Positions 7,941 through 17,001 are shown, counted from the first letter of the stretch. The stretch is 64,000 nt of DNA from Luteimonas suaedae (GCF_008312895.1 NZ_VSSP01000011.1:62001-126000), one strand, 5' to 3'. Numbers and translations are program-made. Notes: generated from the sequence alone by a model not told the origin.

Positions 7941-9340
7941 GCGGGTCGTTGCCGGAACTGCTCGCGCTGGCGGTGAAGGTCAGCTATCTGGTCGCGGCGA
8001 CGCTGTTCCTGCTCGGGCTGCAGCGCATGGCTTCGCCGCTGACCGCGCGCAGCGGCATCCTGTGGGCCGGCTGGGGCATGGTCATCGCCACCACCGCCAC
8101 GTTCTTCCTGCCGGGGCTGGAGAACATCGCGCTGATCCTGCTGGCGATCCTGATCGGCGCCGGCCTGGCCTGGTATTCGGGCAAGAAGGTGGCGATCACC
8201 GACATGCCGCAGATGGTGGCGCTGTACAACGGCCTGGGCGGCGGCTCGGCGGCGGCCATCGGCGCGGTGGAGCTGCTGCGCTGGTCGGATGCGGGCGTGG
8301 CGCCCGGCATGGTGGTGCTGGTGCTGGCGGTGCTGGGCGCGCTGATCGGCGCGGTGGCGCTGTCCGGTTCGATCATCGCCTGGGCCAAGCTCGACGGGCG
8401 CATGGACAAGCGTTACACCTTTCCCGGCCAGCAGCTGTTCAACGCCGCGGTGTTCCTGGCCGCACTGGCGCTCGGTGGCATGGTGATCCACTCGCTGGGC
8501 GTGCCGCTGGTGATCGCCTTCTTCCTGGCGGCCCTGGCGCTGGGCGTGCTGATGACGCTACCGATCGGCGGTGCCGACATGCCGGTGGTGATCTCGCTCT
8601 ATAACGCCCTGACCGGGCTGGCGGTGGCGTTCGAAGGCTACGTGCTCGGCAACGAGGCATTGATCATCGCCGGCACCATGGTCGGTGCGGCCGGCATGCT
8701 GCTGACCCGGCTGATGGCCAAGGCGATGAACCGCTCGATCAAGAGCGTGCTGTTCTCCAACTTCGGCGGCGGTGGCCAGGCGCAGGAGATCAGCGGCGCG
8801 CAAAAGCCGATCGAGGCCGGCGACGTCGCCGCGATGATGGCCTTCGCCGACCGCGTGGTGATCGTGCCCGGCTACGGCATGGCGGTGGCACAGGCGCAGC
8901 ACAAGATCTGGGAACTGACGCAGAAGCTGGTCGAGCGCGGGGTCAAGGTGAAGTTCGCGATCCACCCGGTCGCCGGGCGCATGCCCGGGCACATGAACGT
9001 GCTGCTGGCCGAGGCCGGCGTGCCCTACGACCTGATCGCGGACATGGATGACATCAATCCCGAGTTCGCCAACACCGATGTCGCGCTGGTGATCGGCGCC
9101 AACGACGTGGTCAACCCGGTCGCCAAGACCGACCCGGCCAGCCCGATCTACGGCATGCCGATCCTCGACGTGGTGAACGCCAAGAACGTCGTCGTCATCA
9201 AGCGCGGCAAGGGTACCGGCTTCGCAGGCATCGAGAATGCGCTCTTCTATGCCGACAACACCCGCATGCTGTACGGCGACGGCGCGGAGATGGCGAGCGC
9301 GCTGGTGAGCGAGCTGAAGGCGCTGGACGGGGGCCACTAG
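7937..9340 (+). CDS. pntB: NAD(P) transhydrogenase subunit beta (PntB)
   Basis: A 467-residue protein. The first about 260 residues are strongly hydrophobic with multiple membrane helices (domain IIb). The C-terminal about 180 residues form the NADP(H)-binding domain III, with VVIVPGYGMAVAQAQHK near residue 310 and GANDVVNPVAKTDPASPIYGMPIL further on. It completes the split three-subunit transhydrogenase with PntAA and PntAB and is translationally coupled to pntAB. It supplies NADPH using the proton gradient. A palindromic repeat pair begins 20 bases after its stop. Confidence 0.96.
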   Translation: MSGSLPELLALAVKVSYLVAATLFLLGLQRMASPLTARSGILWAGWGMVIATTATFFLPGLENIALILLAILIGAGLAWYSGKKVAITDMPQMVALYNGLGGGSAAAIGAVELLRWSDAGVAPGMVVLVLAVLGALIGAVALSGSIIAWAKLDGRMDKRYTFPGQQLFNAAVFLAALALGGMVIHSLGVPLVIAFFLAALALGVLMTLPIGGADMPVVISLYNALTGLAVAFEGYVLGNEALIIAGTMVGAAGMLLTRLMAKAMNRSIKSVLFSNFGGGGQAQEISGAQKPIEAGDVAAMMAFADRVVIVPGYGMAVAQAQHKIWELTQKLVERGVKVKFAIHPVAGRMPGHMNVLLAEAGVPYDLIADMDDINPEFANTDVALVIGANDVVNPVAKTDPASPIYGMPILDVVNAKNVVVIKRGKGTGFAGIENALFYADNTRMLYGDGAEMASALVSELKALDGGH

Positions 9341-9360
9341 AACCTGCCACCTCCCGACCC

Positions 9361-9510
9361 TGTAGGAGGGGCTTCAGCCCCGACCGCGCCAGGCAGATGC
9401 ATCGGTGGCGACCATGATGAACGCGCCGCCGCGCGTTGCGAAGGGAAACAGCGGCAGAGAGCATGCTCTAGGGGTTAGCCCGCGCTGTCGGGGCTGAAGC
9501 CCCTCCTACA
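9361..9510. repeat. REP-type inverted repeat (TGTAGGAG...CTCCTACA)
   Basis: Two 24-base arms (9361-9384 and 9487-9510) are exact reverse complements. Each carries an internal GGGGCTTCAGCCCC palindrome. The same unit occurs at 18115-18259, and a TAGGAG variant at 24529-24672. It fills the convergent gap between pntB and the araC-type gene. Such paired units are typical of REP/BIME elements in xanthomonads and pseudomonads. Confidence 0.85.
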
Positions 9511-9531
9511 AGCGGCGGTTTGGTCGATGCT

Positions 9532-10407
9532 TCATGCGGCGCGCTGCTGGTCGGGGAACCGTTCTTGCCTGACCTGGCTGGTGGTCATGCCGAACGTGCC
9601 CTTGAACGCGCGGCAGAACGCGCTCTGGCTCTCAAAGCCCAGCGCGGCGGTGATCTCGCAAACCGGCATGCGCGTTTCGCGGACCAGTTGCCAGGCACGC
9701 TCCGAGCGCAGCCGTGCAGCGTACTCGGACGGCGTCTCCCCGAACACGTCGCGGTAGCTGCGGATCAGGTGGCAGGGAGAGTAGTTCGCGCTGGCGGCCA
9801 GCTGTGCCAGGTCGACGCGTCCGTCGTCATGCCGACGGATCAGGTGCTGCACCCGCAGCAGTCGCATCAGCGTCTGCTGCCGGCGCAGCAACGTGCGTCC
9901 GGTGCAGCGCGGCAACAAGGCATGCAGGTCGCGCTGGTGCTCGGTCAGGGCCGCGCACAGCATGTCGACGACGGTGTCGGCACCCAGCGGGCACAGGTCC
10001 GGCTGCCGCGCCACGCGCGCCAGCCGTACGGTCAGCCGGCGCAGCTCGCGCGTGCAGCGCGACTCCGACGGCAACAGGTCGACCGCCGGGTCGCCCGGCC
10101 GCGGGCGCTGGTGCCGCGCCCAGGCTGTGGGGCTGCCGCACACCGCCAGCCAGCGCCCGTCGCGGCGGCTGCCGGCCCGCAGCGCACCGTCACGCCAGAC
10201 CAGCAGTTCGCCGGCGTGCAGCAGCCAGCGGCAGTCCGGCGTCTCCAGTTCGATTCCTTCCGACAGCGGCAGCCATATGCTGATCCAGCGGGAGGGGATC
10301 GCCAGCTGGATATTGCGGCCGCTGCCGTGGAGCACGTGCAGCGAATCATCAGGCGCGGACAGGTCGAGCAGATCGTGGGAGCGCAACGGTCGATAGGTGG
10401 GATGCAT
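9532..10407 (-). CDS. AraC-family transcriptional regulator
   Basis: A 291-residue protein. The C-terminal about 100 residues form the two-HTH AraC DNA-binding domain: VDLAQLAASANYSPCHLIRSYRDVFGETPSEY, then the ARLRSERAWQLVRETRMPVCEITAALGFESQSAFCRAFKGTFGMTTSQVR core. The N-terminal part is a cupin-like sensor with no identified ligand. ATG 10407 (MHPTYRPLRS) was chosen; upstream in-frame codons extend over a region of different character. Its targets are unknown. The nearest gene upstream on the same strand, the TonB receptor, is separated by about 700 bases and two terminator-like hairpins. Confidence 0.9.
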   Translation of the reverse strand: MHPTYRPLRSHDLLDLSAPDDSLHVLHGSGRNIQLAIPSRWISIWLPLSEGIELETPDCRWLLHAGELLVWRDGALRAGSRRDGRWLAVCGSPTAWARHQRPRPGDPAVDLLPSESRCTRELRRLTVRLARVARQPDLCPLGADTVVDMLCAALTEHQRDLHALLPRCTGRTLLRRQQTLMRLLRVQHLIRRHDDGRVDLAQLAASANYSPCHLIRSYRDVFGETPSEYAARLRSERAWQLVRETRMPVCEITAALGFESQSAFCRAFKGTFGMTTSQVRQERFPDQQRAA

Positions 10408-10851
10408 GGCGGTCGTTTCGCTTTCGTTGTCGGAGAGGGTCGCGACGGCGCGTCGGTGGCCGCAATCGCCTGGTGGACAACGGCAGCTGTGGCGGGACGA
10501 ACCGTTCGCCATGTGTGCTGAACGTCAGCCGGATGTGCCGCGACGCGCGGAGACATTGCTCCGCGAACGCTGCCGTCATTGCCAGACTAGCGGTGGCGAT
10601 GGTCCGGTTGAGGCGCCAATTCGGCGACGTGCAGTGGAGCCAATCCGCGTCCCGGCCAGTACCGGCGCACGATCAGCTGTGCTGAATGCAGGCGGGCACG
10701 ATGCCGCCGCCTTGGATCGGGACAATCCGGCAGCTCGACTCTCTTCCCGTTATTGCGAGAAAGTCCGAACTCTGGTCGCGGCCCTGATCCCTGCAGGTGT
10801 CCATTCTATCTCTACGACGCCTTCTTCCGCCGTCGTCCCGGTGTGAGGATC

Positions 10852-10877
10852 AAAAAAACGCCCGGACGGGCCGGGCG
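10852..10877 (-). terminator. Intrinsic terminator with no gene directly upstream
   Basis: Read on the minus strand: stem CGCCCGG / CCGGGCG with a 5-base loop (10859-10877), followed by seven T (10852-10858). It is a textbook Rho-independent terminator. The nearest upstream coding gene on this strand ends at 11119 and has its own hairpin, so this one may end a small RNA or a read-through transcript. Confidence 0.75.
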
Positions 10878-11082
10878 ATGTCCACAGATGGTGGTGGCGT
10901 TCCTTTGGAATGATGATCGCGATCTGGACAATCGCTGGAACGGACAGCCAGCCTTGCCTGGAGAGAGAGACGAGCAATGCGGACCGGCACAGCGTGCCGC
11001 GGATCCGCAACTGGGGTTGTCCTTCCCCATGCACCTCGCTGACGGCTGTTCGCACTTGCAATGTGCATGCACGCGCATAACG

Positions 11083-11108
11083 AACGACGGCCCTTCCGGG
11101 CCGTCGTT
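11083..11108 (-). terminator. Hairpin after the TonB receptor gene
   Basis: A perfect 11-base stem (AACGACGGCCC / GGGCCGTCGTT) with a TTCC loop starts 10 bases after the receptor stop on the minus strand. The following T tract is weak (CGTTAT), so it may act as an mRNA 3' end or a leaky terminator. Confidence 0.65.
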
Positions 11109-11118
11109 GCGAGCTGCG

Positions 11119-14091
11119 TCAGAACCGCTGCTGGTACTTCATGTACACGAAGCGGCCGATGTCGAAGCCGCCGTAATAATTGGTGTTCGAGTTCGGCTGC
11201 GTGTACAGCGGCGGGCCGTAGCGGTCGAACACGTTGTTGGCACCCACCGAGATCGTCGCGTTCCATGGCGCCGTCCAGCGGAACTGGACATCACTGAAAG
11301 TCACCGATCCGGTGCGGTTGATCGGTCCGCTGTTGGCCGGGTTGGCCGCGACGTAATCCGGATCCGAACATTCTCCCGGGAAGGCCGAGGCACTCAGGCA
11401 CTCTTCCTTGATCGCCGAGTGGTAGCGCATGTTCCAGCTGCCGCCGAAGTCGCCCTGCTCCCAGGTCAGGCCCAGGTTCGAACGCAGGCGGAAGTTGGCA
11501 CCGGCGGTGGTGACGAAGCTGTTGGCCTGGGTGGTGAACTGGGCGTCGTCGTCGGTCTTGAACTCGTTCTTGCTGGTGTAGGTGTTCTGCCAGTCAATCC
11601 CGAAGCGGCCGAAGTCGGTGTCGAACCGGTAGATGGCGCCGAAGTCGTAGCCTTCCACCTCGATGTAGCCGGCATTGCGGCTGCCAAAGTTCATGTTGTT
11701 GACGATGCCGAGCACCGGGTCGCGAGTGAAGTTGACGCAACGCGAGGCGATCTGCTCGATGTAGCAATCCTCGAGCATTTGCGTCGGGGTGTCGGCGACG
11801 ATGGTGTTGTCGATTTCGATCTGCCACCAGTCGAGGTTGAAGCTCAGGCCCTCGGCGAAGCTCGGGCTCCAGACGAAGCCGATGTTCTTGCTGGTGGACT
11901 CCTCTGGTTCCAGATTGAGGTTGCCGGCACCGCTGAAGAAGGCCAGCGGCGTCTGCGCATTGGCGAACTCGGTCGGCACGAAGCCCTGCTGCAGCTGGCG
12001 GAAGGTGTCGGCATTGGCGATGTCCTGGGCGCAGCGGGCGCGAACGGCCGGGTCGCTGGCCGAAGCGCCGAACTGGGTGTCGCAGGGATCGGTGTAGAAC
12101 GCGAACGTCTGCGAACCGCCGCCAAACAGGTTGTTGATGTTCGGCGCACGGAAACCTTGCGCCCAGGTGGCGCGGATCATCAGGTCGTCGATCGGCTTCC
12201 ATTTCAGGCCGAACTTGCTGTTGAGCGTGTCACCGAACGTGTCGTAGTCCGAATAGCGGCTGGAGATGTTGAGGCTCAGTTCCTGCGCGCCCACGACGTC
12301 CGCCAGGATCGGCACGAACAGCTCGCCGTAGATCGACTCCTCGCTGTAGCTGCCGCGGGTCGGACGACCGGCCAGGTTGCTCGAGCCACCGGTGACCGCA
12401 AGGGCGTCCGGGACGAATTCGCCTTCTTCCTTGCGGTGCTCGACGCCCAAAGCGAACGACATCTCGCCGGCCGGCAGTTCGAACAGGCCGCCGGTGACGT
12501 TGGCGGTATAGATGGTGGTCTCGGTCTCGCCGGTGGAATGCTCACGCTGGAACAGGAAGTTCTGCAGGTCCGGGTCGGCAAGGCTACCCGGGCCGGCCTC
12601 GCCGTAGTGCAGCAGCGGGTTCCATGGCACGCAGGCGGTGAACGCGATCGGGTCGTCGGGCGTGCCGCACTGCACCCTGCCGGTATCGTTGAGGAACGAC
12701 GGGCCGAGCGCAGCCTGCGCGTTGGCGAGATTGAGATTGCCGAACGCGGACTGCACCACCTTGTTCTGGTTGTACATGGCGCCGACGTCCCAGTCGAAGA
12801 AGCGCTCGCCGACTTCGAAACTGCCTTCCAGCGCACCGCTGAAGCGCCACGTGGTCACGTCGCTGGACGCGGTGCGCGGCACCTCCCAGGTCCGGCGCCA
12901 CCAGTTGTTGATGGTGTTCCCGACCGGGTTGAAGTAGCTGTCGGCGTGCAGCGGCACGCCGGCGCCGCTGTCGAAACCGGCGAACGACGCCGCCTGCATC
13001 GGATAGCCGGCGATGGAGCGGTCAGTGATGCGGTTGCTGTACATCATGTTGCTGCGGAAGCGGATCGTATCGGTAATGTCGTAGCTGCCGTCGACGAACA
13101 GCGACTTGCGCTCCAGCGGCGTGCGCAGATGCATCTGCTCGCCGGGATTGCTCTTGTGGTTCGGGTTGGCGCCCAAGTCCTGGGCGATGTAGTCGGCCGG
13201 GTTGCGCGGGTCGCCGCCGGGCCGCACGATCACGCGGACGTTGCTGTTGGGGTTGTCTTCGGTCGGCGCCGGATAGGTGATGCCGGGCAGCGGGTTGGAG
13301 GTCGGGTTGCTGATGAAGCCGCCGTACTGGCCGACCGGCGTCCAGCTCAGCCCGGGGTGGCGGTCGCCCAGGGGATAGGCGCTGAACGGACGATCCTGCT
13401 GCCACACCTCGCCTTCCCTGGCGTACTCGACGCCGATGGTGACCGAGCCGCGGTCATTGCTGGCGCCCAACAGGAAGTCGTACTTCTCGATCTCGCCGTC
13501 GCCCTCGCTGTACTGGCCGTAGTAGACGCTGCCCTGGACGCCTTCATAATTGCTGCGGGTGATGATGTTGACCACGCCCGCGATCGCGTCGGAACCGTAC
13601 ACGGCGGAGGCGCCGTCCTTCAGCACCTCGATGCGTTCGACCATCGCCGCCGGGATCGTGGAGATGTCTTGCACGCCAGTGGTGGTGACGCCCAGGCGCT
13701 TGCCGTTGACCAATACCAGGGTGCGCTGCGGGGTCAGGTTGCGCAGGTCGATTGCCTGGCCCCCGGCCGCCTCGCCGGCCGCAAGCGGAGAGGCGCGGCT
13801 CAACGGCGGCGAACCGGCCGCGGTGATGTTCTGCAGGATGTCCGCGACTGACTGGAATCCCTGGTTCTCGATGTCCTGGCGGCTGATGCTCAGCACCGGC
13901 TGCGCGGTCTCGATGTCGACCTGGCGGATACGCGAGCCGGTGACCTCGATCCGGTCGAGGGTCGTGGCTTGCTGCCGGTCCTGCGCGTCGTCCTGCGCGC
14001 TGGCGATGCCGAAAGGTAGCGCGGTGAGGCCCAGGGCGGTGCCCGCCAACAGCGCATGGCGCACGGCGTGGCTCAAAAGGTGGATTCGCAT
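11119..14091 (-). CDS. TonB-dependent outer-membrane receptor
   Basis: A 990-residue protein with a Sec signal peptide ending near AQDDAQ (about residue 33). A plug domain follows (about residues 45-170: IEVTGSRIRQVDIETAQPV, DILQNIT, RTLVLVNGKRLGV, VERIEVLKDGASAVYGSDAIAGVVNIIT). A large beta-barrel ends in an aromatic C-terminus (FVYMKYQQRF), as needed for Bam-dependent insertion. The length and the plug match the large receptors abundant in Xanthomonadaceae. The substrate is unknown; neighbours (an AraC regulator 0.7 kb downstream, small membrane proteins upstream) do not indicate one. It uses proton-motive force through TonB-ExbBD encoded elsewhere. Confidence 0.95.
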   Translation of the reverse strand: MRIHLLSHAVRHALLAGTALGLTALPFGIASAQDDAQDRQQATTLDRIEVTGSRIRQVDIETAQPVLSISRQDIENQGFQSVADILQNITAAGSPPLSRASPLAAGEAAGGQAIDLRNLTPQRTLVLVNGKRLGVTTTGVQDISTIPAAMVERIEVLKDGASAVYGSDAIAGVVNIITRSNYEGVQGSVYYGQYSEGDGEIEKYDFLLGASNDRGSVTIGVEYAREGEVWQQDRPFSAYPLGDRHPGLSWTPVGQYGGFISNPTSNPLPGITYPAPTEDNPNSNVRVIVRPGGDPRNPADYIAQDLGANPNHKSNPGEQMHLRTPLERKSLFVDGSYDITDTIRFRSNMMYSNRITDRSIAGYPMQAASFAGFDSGAGVPLHADSYFNPVGNTINNWWRRTWEVPRTASSDVTTWRFSGALEGSFEVGERFFDWDVGAMYNQNKVVQSAFGNLNLANAQAALGPSFLNDTGRVQCGTPDDPIAFTACVPWNPLLHYGEAGPGSLADPDLQNFLFQREHSTGETETTIYTANVTGGLFELPAGEMSFALGVEHRKEEGEFVPDALAVTGGSSNLAGRPTRGSYSEESIYGELFVPILADVVGAQELSLNISSRYSDYDTFGDTLNSKFGLKWKPIDDLMIRATWAQGFRAPNINNLFGGGSQTFAFYTDPCDTQFGASASDPAVRARCAQDIANADTFRQLQQGFVPTEFANAQTPLAFFSGAGNLNLEPEESTSKNIGFVWSPSFAEGLSFNLDWWQIEIDNTIVADTPTQMLEDCYIEQIASRCVNFTRDPVLGIVNNMNFGSRNAGYIEVEGYDFGAIYRFDTDFGRFGIDWQNTYTSKNEFKTDDDAQFTTQANSFVTTAGANFRLRSNLGLTWEQGDFGGSWNMRYHSAIKEECLSASAFPGECSDPDYVAANPANSGPINRTGSVTFSDVQFRWTAPWNATISVGANNVFDRYGPPLYTQPNSNTNYYGGFDIGRFVYMKYQQRF

Positions 14092-14279
14092 TGCTGACTC
14101 CGCTGGTTGAATGGATACGGCTTGGCCGTCCAGCGAAATTACGAATCTTTAACGACGCAACATGCGCAGCTCAGGGATCGCTGCATGTGCGGGAGTTGAC
14201 GAGTGGACGGCGCTACCGGCCCGCGGGCTGTCGGGATCGGCACTCCGTGGTGCGACCTGGGAGCCCGGCGTGCGTCGCG

Positions 14280-14825
14280 TCAGGCGTCCGATTTCCCGAA
14301 GGCCGCGATCGGTGTCGCGGTCACCGGCGCGGGCCCGCTGCGTGTCGCGAACCGTGCGGCGAAGGCGCATGGGATACCGACCAGCAGCATGTGCGCGAGC
14401 AGATGCGACACCTGCATCCATTCCCAGCGCGGCAGGCCGCTGCCGGCCGCGGACAATGGCACCACGACGAAGTTCATCGCCAGGTACAGCACGACGCCGT
14501 AGAGCGCGCCGTACCGAAGCGGGTTTCGCAGCAACCATGGCCAGCGCCGGCTCGCCAGGCCGTAGGTGCAGGCCATCGCGATCGCGATCGCGTAGTGCGA
14601 GGCGAATCCGAGCAGCGCGGTCGCGGCGCCACCGGCGATGGCGGCTTCCCGTCCCATCCAGCCCGCGGCGATGCTGTGCAGGATCCGCAGCGGACCGACG
14701 CCCATCGCGGCCCACAGGCTGCAGATGTAGATCAGGTCGAGGGTTCCGGCGGCAACGCCGCCGAATACCAGATAGCGGAAGCGGTAGCCCGAGGCGGACC
14801 GGTCATGGCCTTGCGTGGTGGTCAT
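14280..14825 (-). CDS. Small multi-pass membrane protein, paralogue A
   Basis: A 181-residue protein with about four hydrophobic helices and no recognised family. Several segments align with the adjacent gene at 14948-15445: IAGGAATALLG versus YAGGAATALFG, LLRNPLRYGALYG versus LLRRPLLGGALYG, and a shared IGVPCA-FAR ending. The two are therefore tandem paralogues. It starts at ATG 14825, 122 bases after the preceding gene. It lies on the strand divergent from a MocR-type regulator, which may control it. Function unknown. Confidence 0.75.
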   Translation of the reverse strand: MTTTQGHDRSASGYRFRYLVFGGVAAGTLDLIYICSLWAAMGVGPLRILHSIAAGWMGREAAIAGGAATALLGFASHYAIAIAMACTYGLASRRWPWLLRNPLRYGALYGVVLYLAMNFVVVPLSAAGSGLPRWEWMQVSHLLAHMLLVGIPCAFAARFATRSGPAPVTATPIAAFGKSDA

Positions 14826-14947
14826 CCGGTTGTTTCCCTGTGCGCCAGTGGGCATTGCAGGCATCGCCGGCGGCCGTGGCAAGCGCCACCCGCGGACCGG
14901 GCACCGGAGCCAATCGGCCGCGCCGCGCAGGTGGGTCCGCCCGGTGG

Positions 14948-15445
14948 TCAGGCGTGACGGCCCGGCAGGCGTGCGAACAGGGCGCAGGGCACGCCGATCA
15001 GGAACATGTAGGCCAGCAGGCAGACGGCGGCCCAGTCGGGCCGGACGAATGCCGGTGCCGAGGTCAGCGCCGGCACCGCGAGGCCGAAGATCAACAGGTA
15101 GGCCGCCGCGCCATACAGGGCGCCGCCGAGCAGCGGACGGCGCAGGAGCGCATCGTGGCGTCGGGCCAGCCCGCGATAGCCGGCCGCCAGCGCACACATC
15201 AGGCCGGTGTACAGCAGGACACCGAACAACGCGGTCGCGGCGCCACCGGCATAGGCGGCCGGCCCGAGCAGCCAGGCGGCGACGCCCTGCAGCACGCGGC
15301 CCGCCGACACGTCCTCGGCTGCCCAGAACGCGATCGCCAGCGCCAGGTCCAGGGCGCTGACGAGCGCGCCGCAGAGCAGGACCGGGTGATGCCGGAACGC
15401 AGGGGCCGCGGCGAGCGGGGAAGTCATGGTCAGGGTGCGCATCAT
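14948..15445 (-). CDS. Small multi-pass membrane protein, paralogue B
   Basis: A 165-residue protein with about four membrane helices, paralogous to the next gene on the same strand. Starts at 15445, 15442 and 15427 are all possible; the shortest (MTSPLAAAP) is plausible because the first residues are not conserved in the paralogue. It is divergent from the MocR-type regulator. The 100 bases between them contain repeated GGGCCAA boxes, so it is a likely target of that regulator. No function can be assigned. Confidence 0.75.
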   Translation of the reverse strand: MMRTLTMTSPLAAAPAFRHHPVLLCGALVSALDLALAIAFWAAEDVSAGRVLQGVAAWLLGPAAYAGGAATALFGVLLYTGLMCALAAGYRGLARRHDALLRRPLLGGALYGAAAYLLIFGLAVPALTSAPAFVRPDWAAVCLLAYMFLIGVPCALFARLPGRHA

Positions 15446-15464
15446 CGATTCACGGCCGAGGGGG

Positions 15465-15537
15465 GATTGGCCCTATGGGGCCGCAGTCGATTGGTACTAT
15501 CAAGGGCCAATCGGCTCGGGCCAACTGGGGCCAATTC
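15465..15537. promoter_or_regulatory. Candidate MocR operator region with GGGCCAA repeats
   Basis: Between the divergent membrane gene and the MocR regulator there is an exact inverted repeat GATTGGCCC (15465-15473) / GGGCCAATC (15504-15512). A second GATTGG is at 15489, and two more direct boxes follow: GGGCCAAC (15518) and GGGCCAAT (15528). Family knowledge: MocR regulators bind directly repeated boxes next to their own genes. Assigning this array to the regulator at 15553 is inference. Confidence 0.6.
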
Positions 15538-15552
15538 CGGGTTTTTCAGACG

Positions 15553-17001
15553 ATGCATCTGGTTCTCGACACACACGGCCCGCTCCATGCGCAACTGACC
15601 CGCGCCCTCAAGGCGGCGATCCTCGACGGACAGCTCGCCCGCGGCAGCCGCCTGCCGGCGACGCGCTGGCTGGCGAGCGAACTCGGCCTGTCGCGCAACA
15701 CCGTCCTGGCGGCCTATGAGCAGCTGCGCGCCGAAGGATTCGTCGATGCACGAGTCGGGTCGGGCAGCTTCGTTGCGCTGTCGCAGCCGCAACGACAGTT
15801 GCGCGGCGTCGAAATAGATGACGTTGCGCCGCAGTCGGCATACGCGCGGCGGGCGCGGCTGTACAACGAGCGGATGCCCGGTGGCCACATCCCGGGCATG
15901 CGCTACTCGTTCCAGTACGGCGTACCGTTCGTCAATCCGGCATTGACCACTGCCTGGGCACAGGCACTGTCGCGGGCCGCGCGCTATACCGATCCCAGTT
16001 ATCCCGCGGCGCAGGGATTGCCAGCATTGCGGGAGGCGGTCTGCGACTACCTGGCCCGGCGCCGCGGCGTTCGCGTGCCGGCGTCCGACGTGCTGATCGT
16101 CGCCGGGACCCAGCAGGCGCTGGCGCTGAGCGCGCGCGTGCTGCTCGATGCCGGCGACGTCGCGGCGATCGAGGAGCCGCACTACAACGCCATCCGCACC
16201 GCACTGCAGGTGCACGGCGCGCGCCTGCTGCCGGTGCCGGTCGATGCGCAGGGCCTGCGCTGCGATCTGTTGCCGGAGCGGGAGGCTCCGAAGCTGCTCT
16301 GCGTCACCCCCTCGCACCAGTTTCCGACCGGCGCGGTGATGTCGCTGTCCCGGCGCATGGCCCTGCTCGAGTACGCGCGCCGGCATCGAAGCTGGATCTT
16401 CGAGGACGACTACGACGGCGAGTTCCGCTATGACGCGCGGCCGCTGTCCGCGTTGCGCTCGCTGGACGAAGCCGGACGGGTGATCTATGTCGGCACGTTT
16501 TCCAAGACGCTGTTCCCCGCCCTGCGGCTGGGCTACCTGGTGGTGCCGCCGGCACTGCGCGGGGACTTCCTGGTCGCGAAACGGATGGCGGACTTCGGTA
16601 CGCCCGCGATCGAGCAGGCGGCGCTGGCGGCGTTCATCACCGATGGCGGCTTCGAGCGCCACCTGCGGCGCAGCGCCAAGGCGCTGTGCCAGCGCCGCGC
16701 CGCACTGCTGGAAGGGCTGCATGCCTGCAGCGCCGGTCGTCTGGACATCACCGACTCGCGTGCCGGGATGCACCTGGCGGTGTGGCTGCGCGGGGTCGGG
16801 CATGACGCTGGCGAAGCGCTGATCGCGCAGGCCGGTGCGCGCGGCCTGGGCCTGTATTCGATTGCGCCCTACTACCTGCAGCCGCCGGACCGCGCCGGGC
16901 TGCTGATGGGCTATGCCGGGCTGTCGGCCATCGAGATCCGGCAGGCGCTGGCGGTGTTCGCAGCCTGCCTGGACGAGCTGCTCCCCGTCACCTCAGCGTG
17001 A
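15553..17001 (+). CDS. MocR-type (GntR/aminotransferase fusion) transcriptional regulator
   Basis: A 482-residue protein. An N-terminal GntR winged helix (about residues 8-72: LPATRWLASELGLSRNTVLAAYEQLRAEGFV) is fused to a fold-type I aminotransferase domain. The domain has FEDDYDGEFRYD and the PLP-lysine motif GTFSKTLFPALRLGY, with Lys318 the likely Schiff-base residue. ATG 15553 fits the usual short lead before the GntR domain. It is divergent from two paralogous membrane-protein genes, with repeated GGGCCAA boxes between. No vitamin B6 synthesis gene (pdxST) is nearby, so a PdxR role is not supported. Its 3' end overlaps the convergent gene by 9 bases. Confidence 0.93.
   Translation: MHLVLDTHGPLHAQLTRALKAAILDGQLARGSRLPATRWLASELGLSRNTVLAAYEQLRAEGFVDARVGSGSFVALSQPQRQLRGVEIDDVAPQSAYARRARLYNERMPGGHIPGMRYSFQYGVPFVNPALTTAWAQALSRAARYTDPSYPAAQGLPALREAVCDYLARRRGVRVPASDVLIVAGTQQALALSARVLLDAGDVAAIEEPHYNAIRTALQVHGARLLPVPVDAQGLRCDLLPEREAPKLLCVTPSHQFPTGAVMSLSRRMALLEYARRHRSWIFEDDYDGEFRYDARPLSALRSLDEAGRVIYVGTFSKTLFPALRLGYLVVPPALRGDFLVAKRMADFGTPAIEQAALAAFITDGGFERHLRRSAKALCQRRAALLEGLHACSAGRLDITDSRAGMHLAVWLRGVGHDAGEALIAQAGARGLGLYSIAPYYLQPPDRAGLLMGYAGLSAIEIRQALAVFAACLDELLPVTSA

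Larger units (their letters stand above)
10408..11118. other. 710-base intergenic region with two minus-strand terminators
   Basis: No reading frame here has recognisable family features. The region lies downstream of the TonB receptor and upstream of the araC-type gene, both on the minus strand. It contains two minus-strand hairpins: one just after the receptor stop, and a second stronger one (followed by seven T) about 230 bases further on. No annotated gene lies between the two hairpins. Confidence 0.6.

Noticed and set aside
10753..13851. Plus-strand open frame of 1032 codons opposite the TonB receptor
   Set aside because: Shadow of the receptor gene. It is Val/Ala/Arg/Asp-rich without motifs.
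15465..15537. GGGCCAA box array considered as a PdxR operator for vitamin B6 synthesis
   Set aside because: No pdxS or pdxT gene is near. Only membrane proteins of unknown function are divergent.
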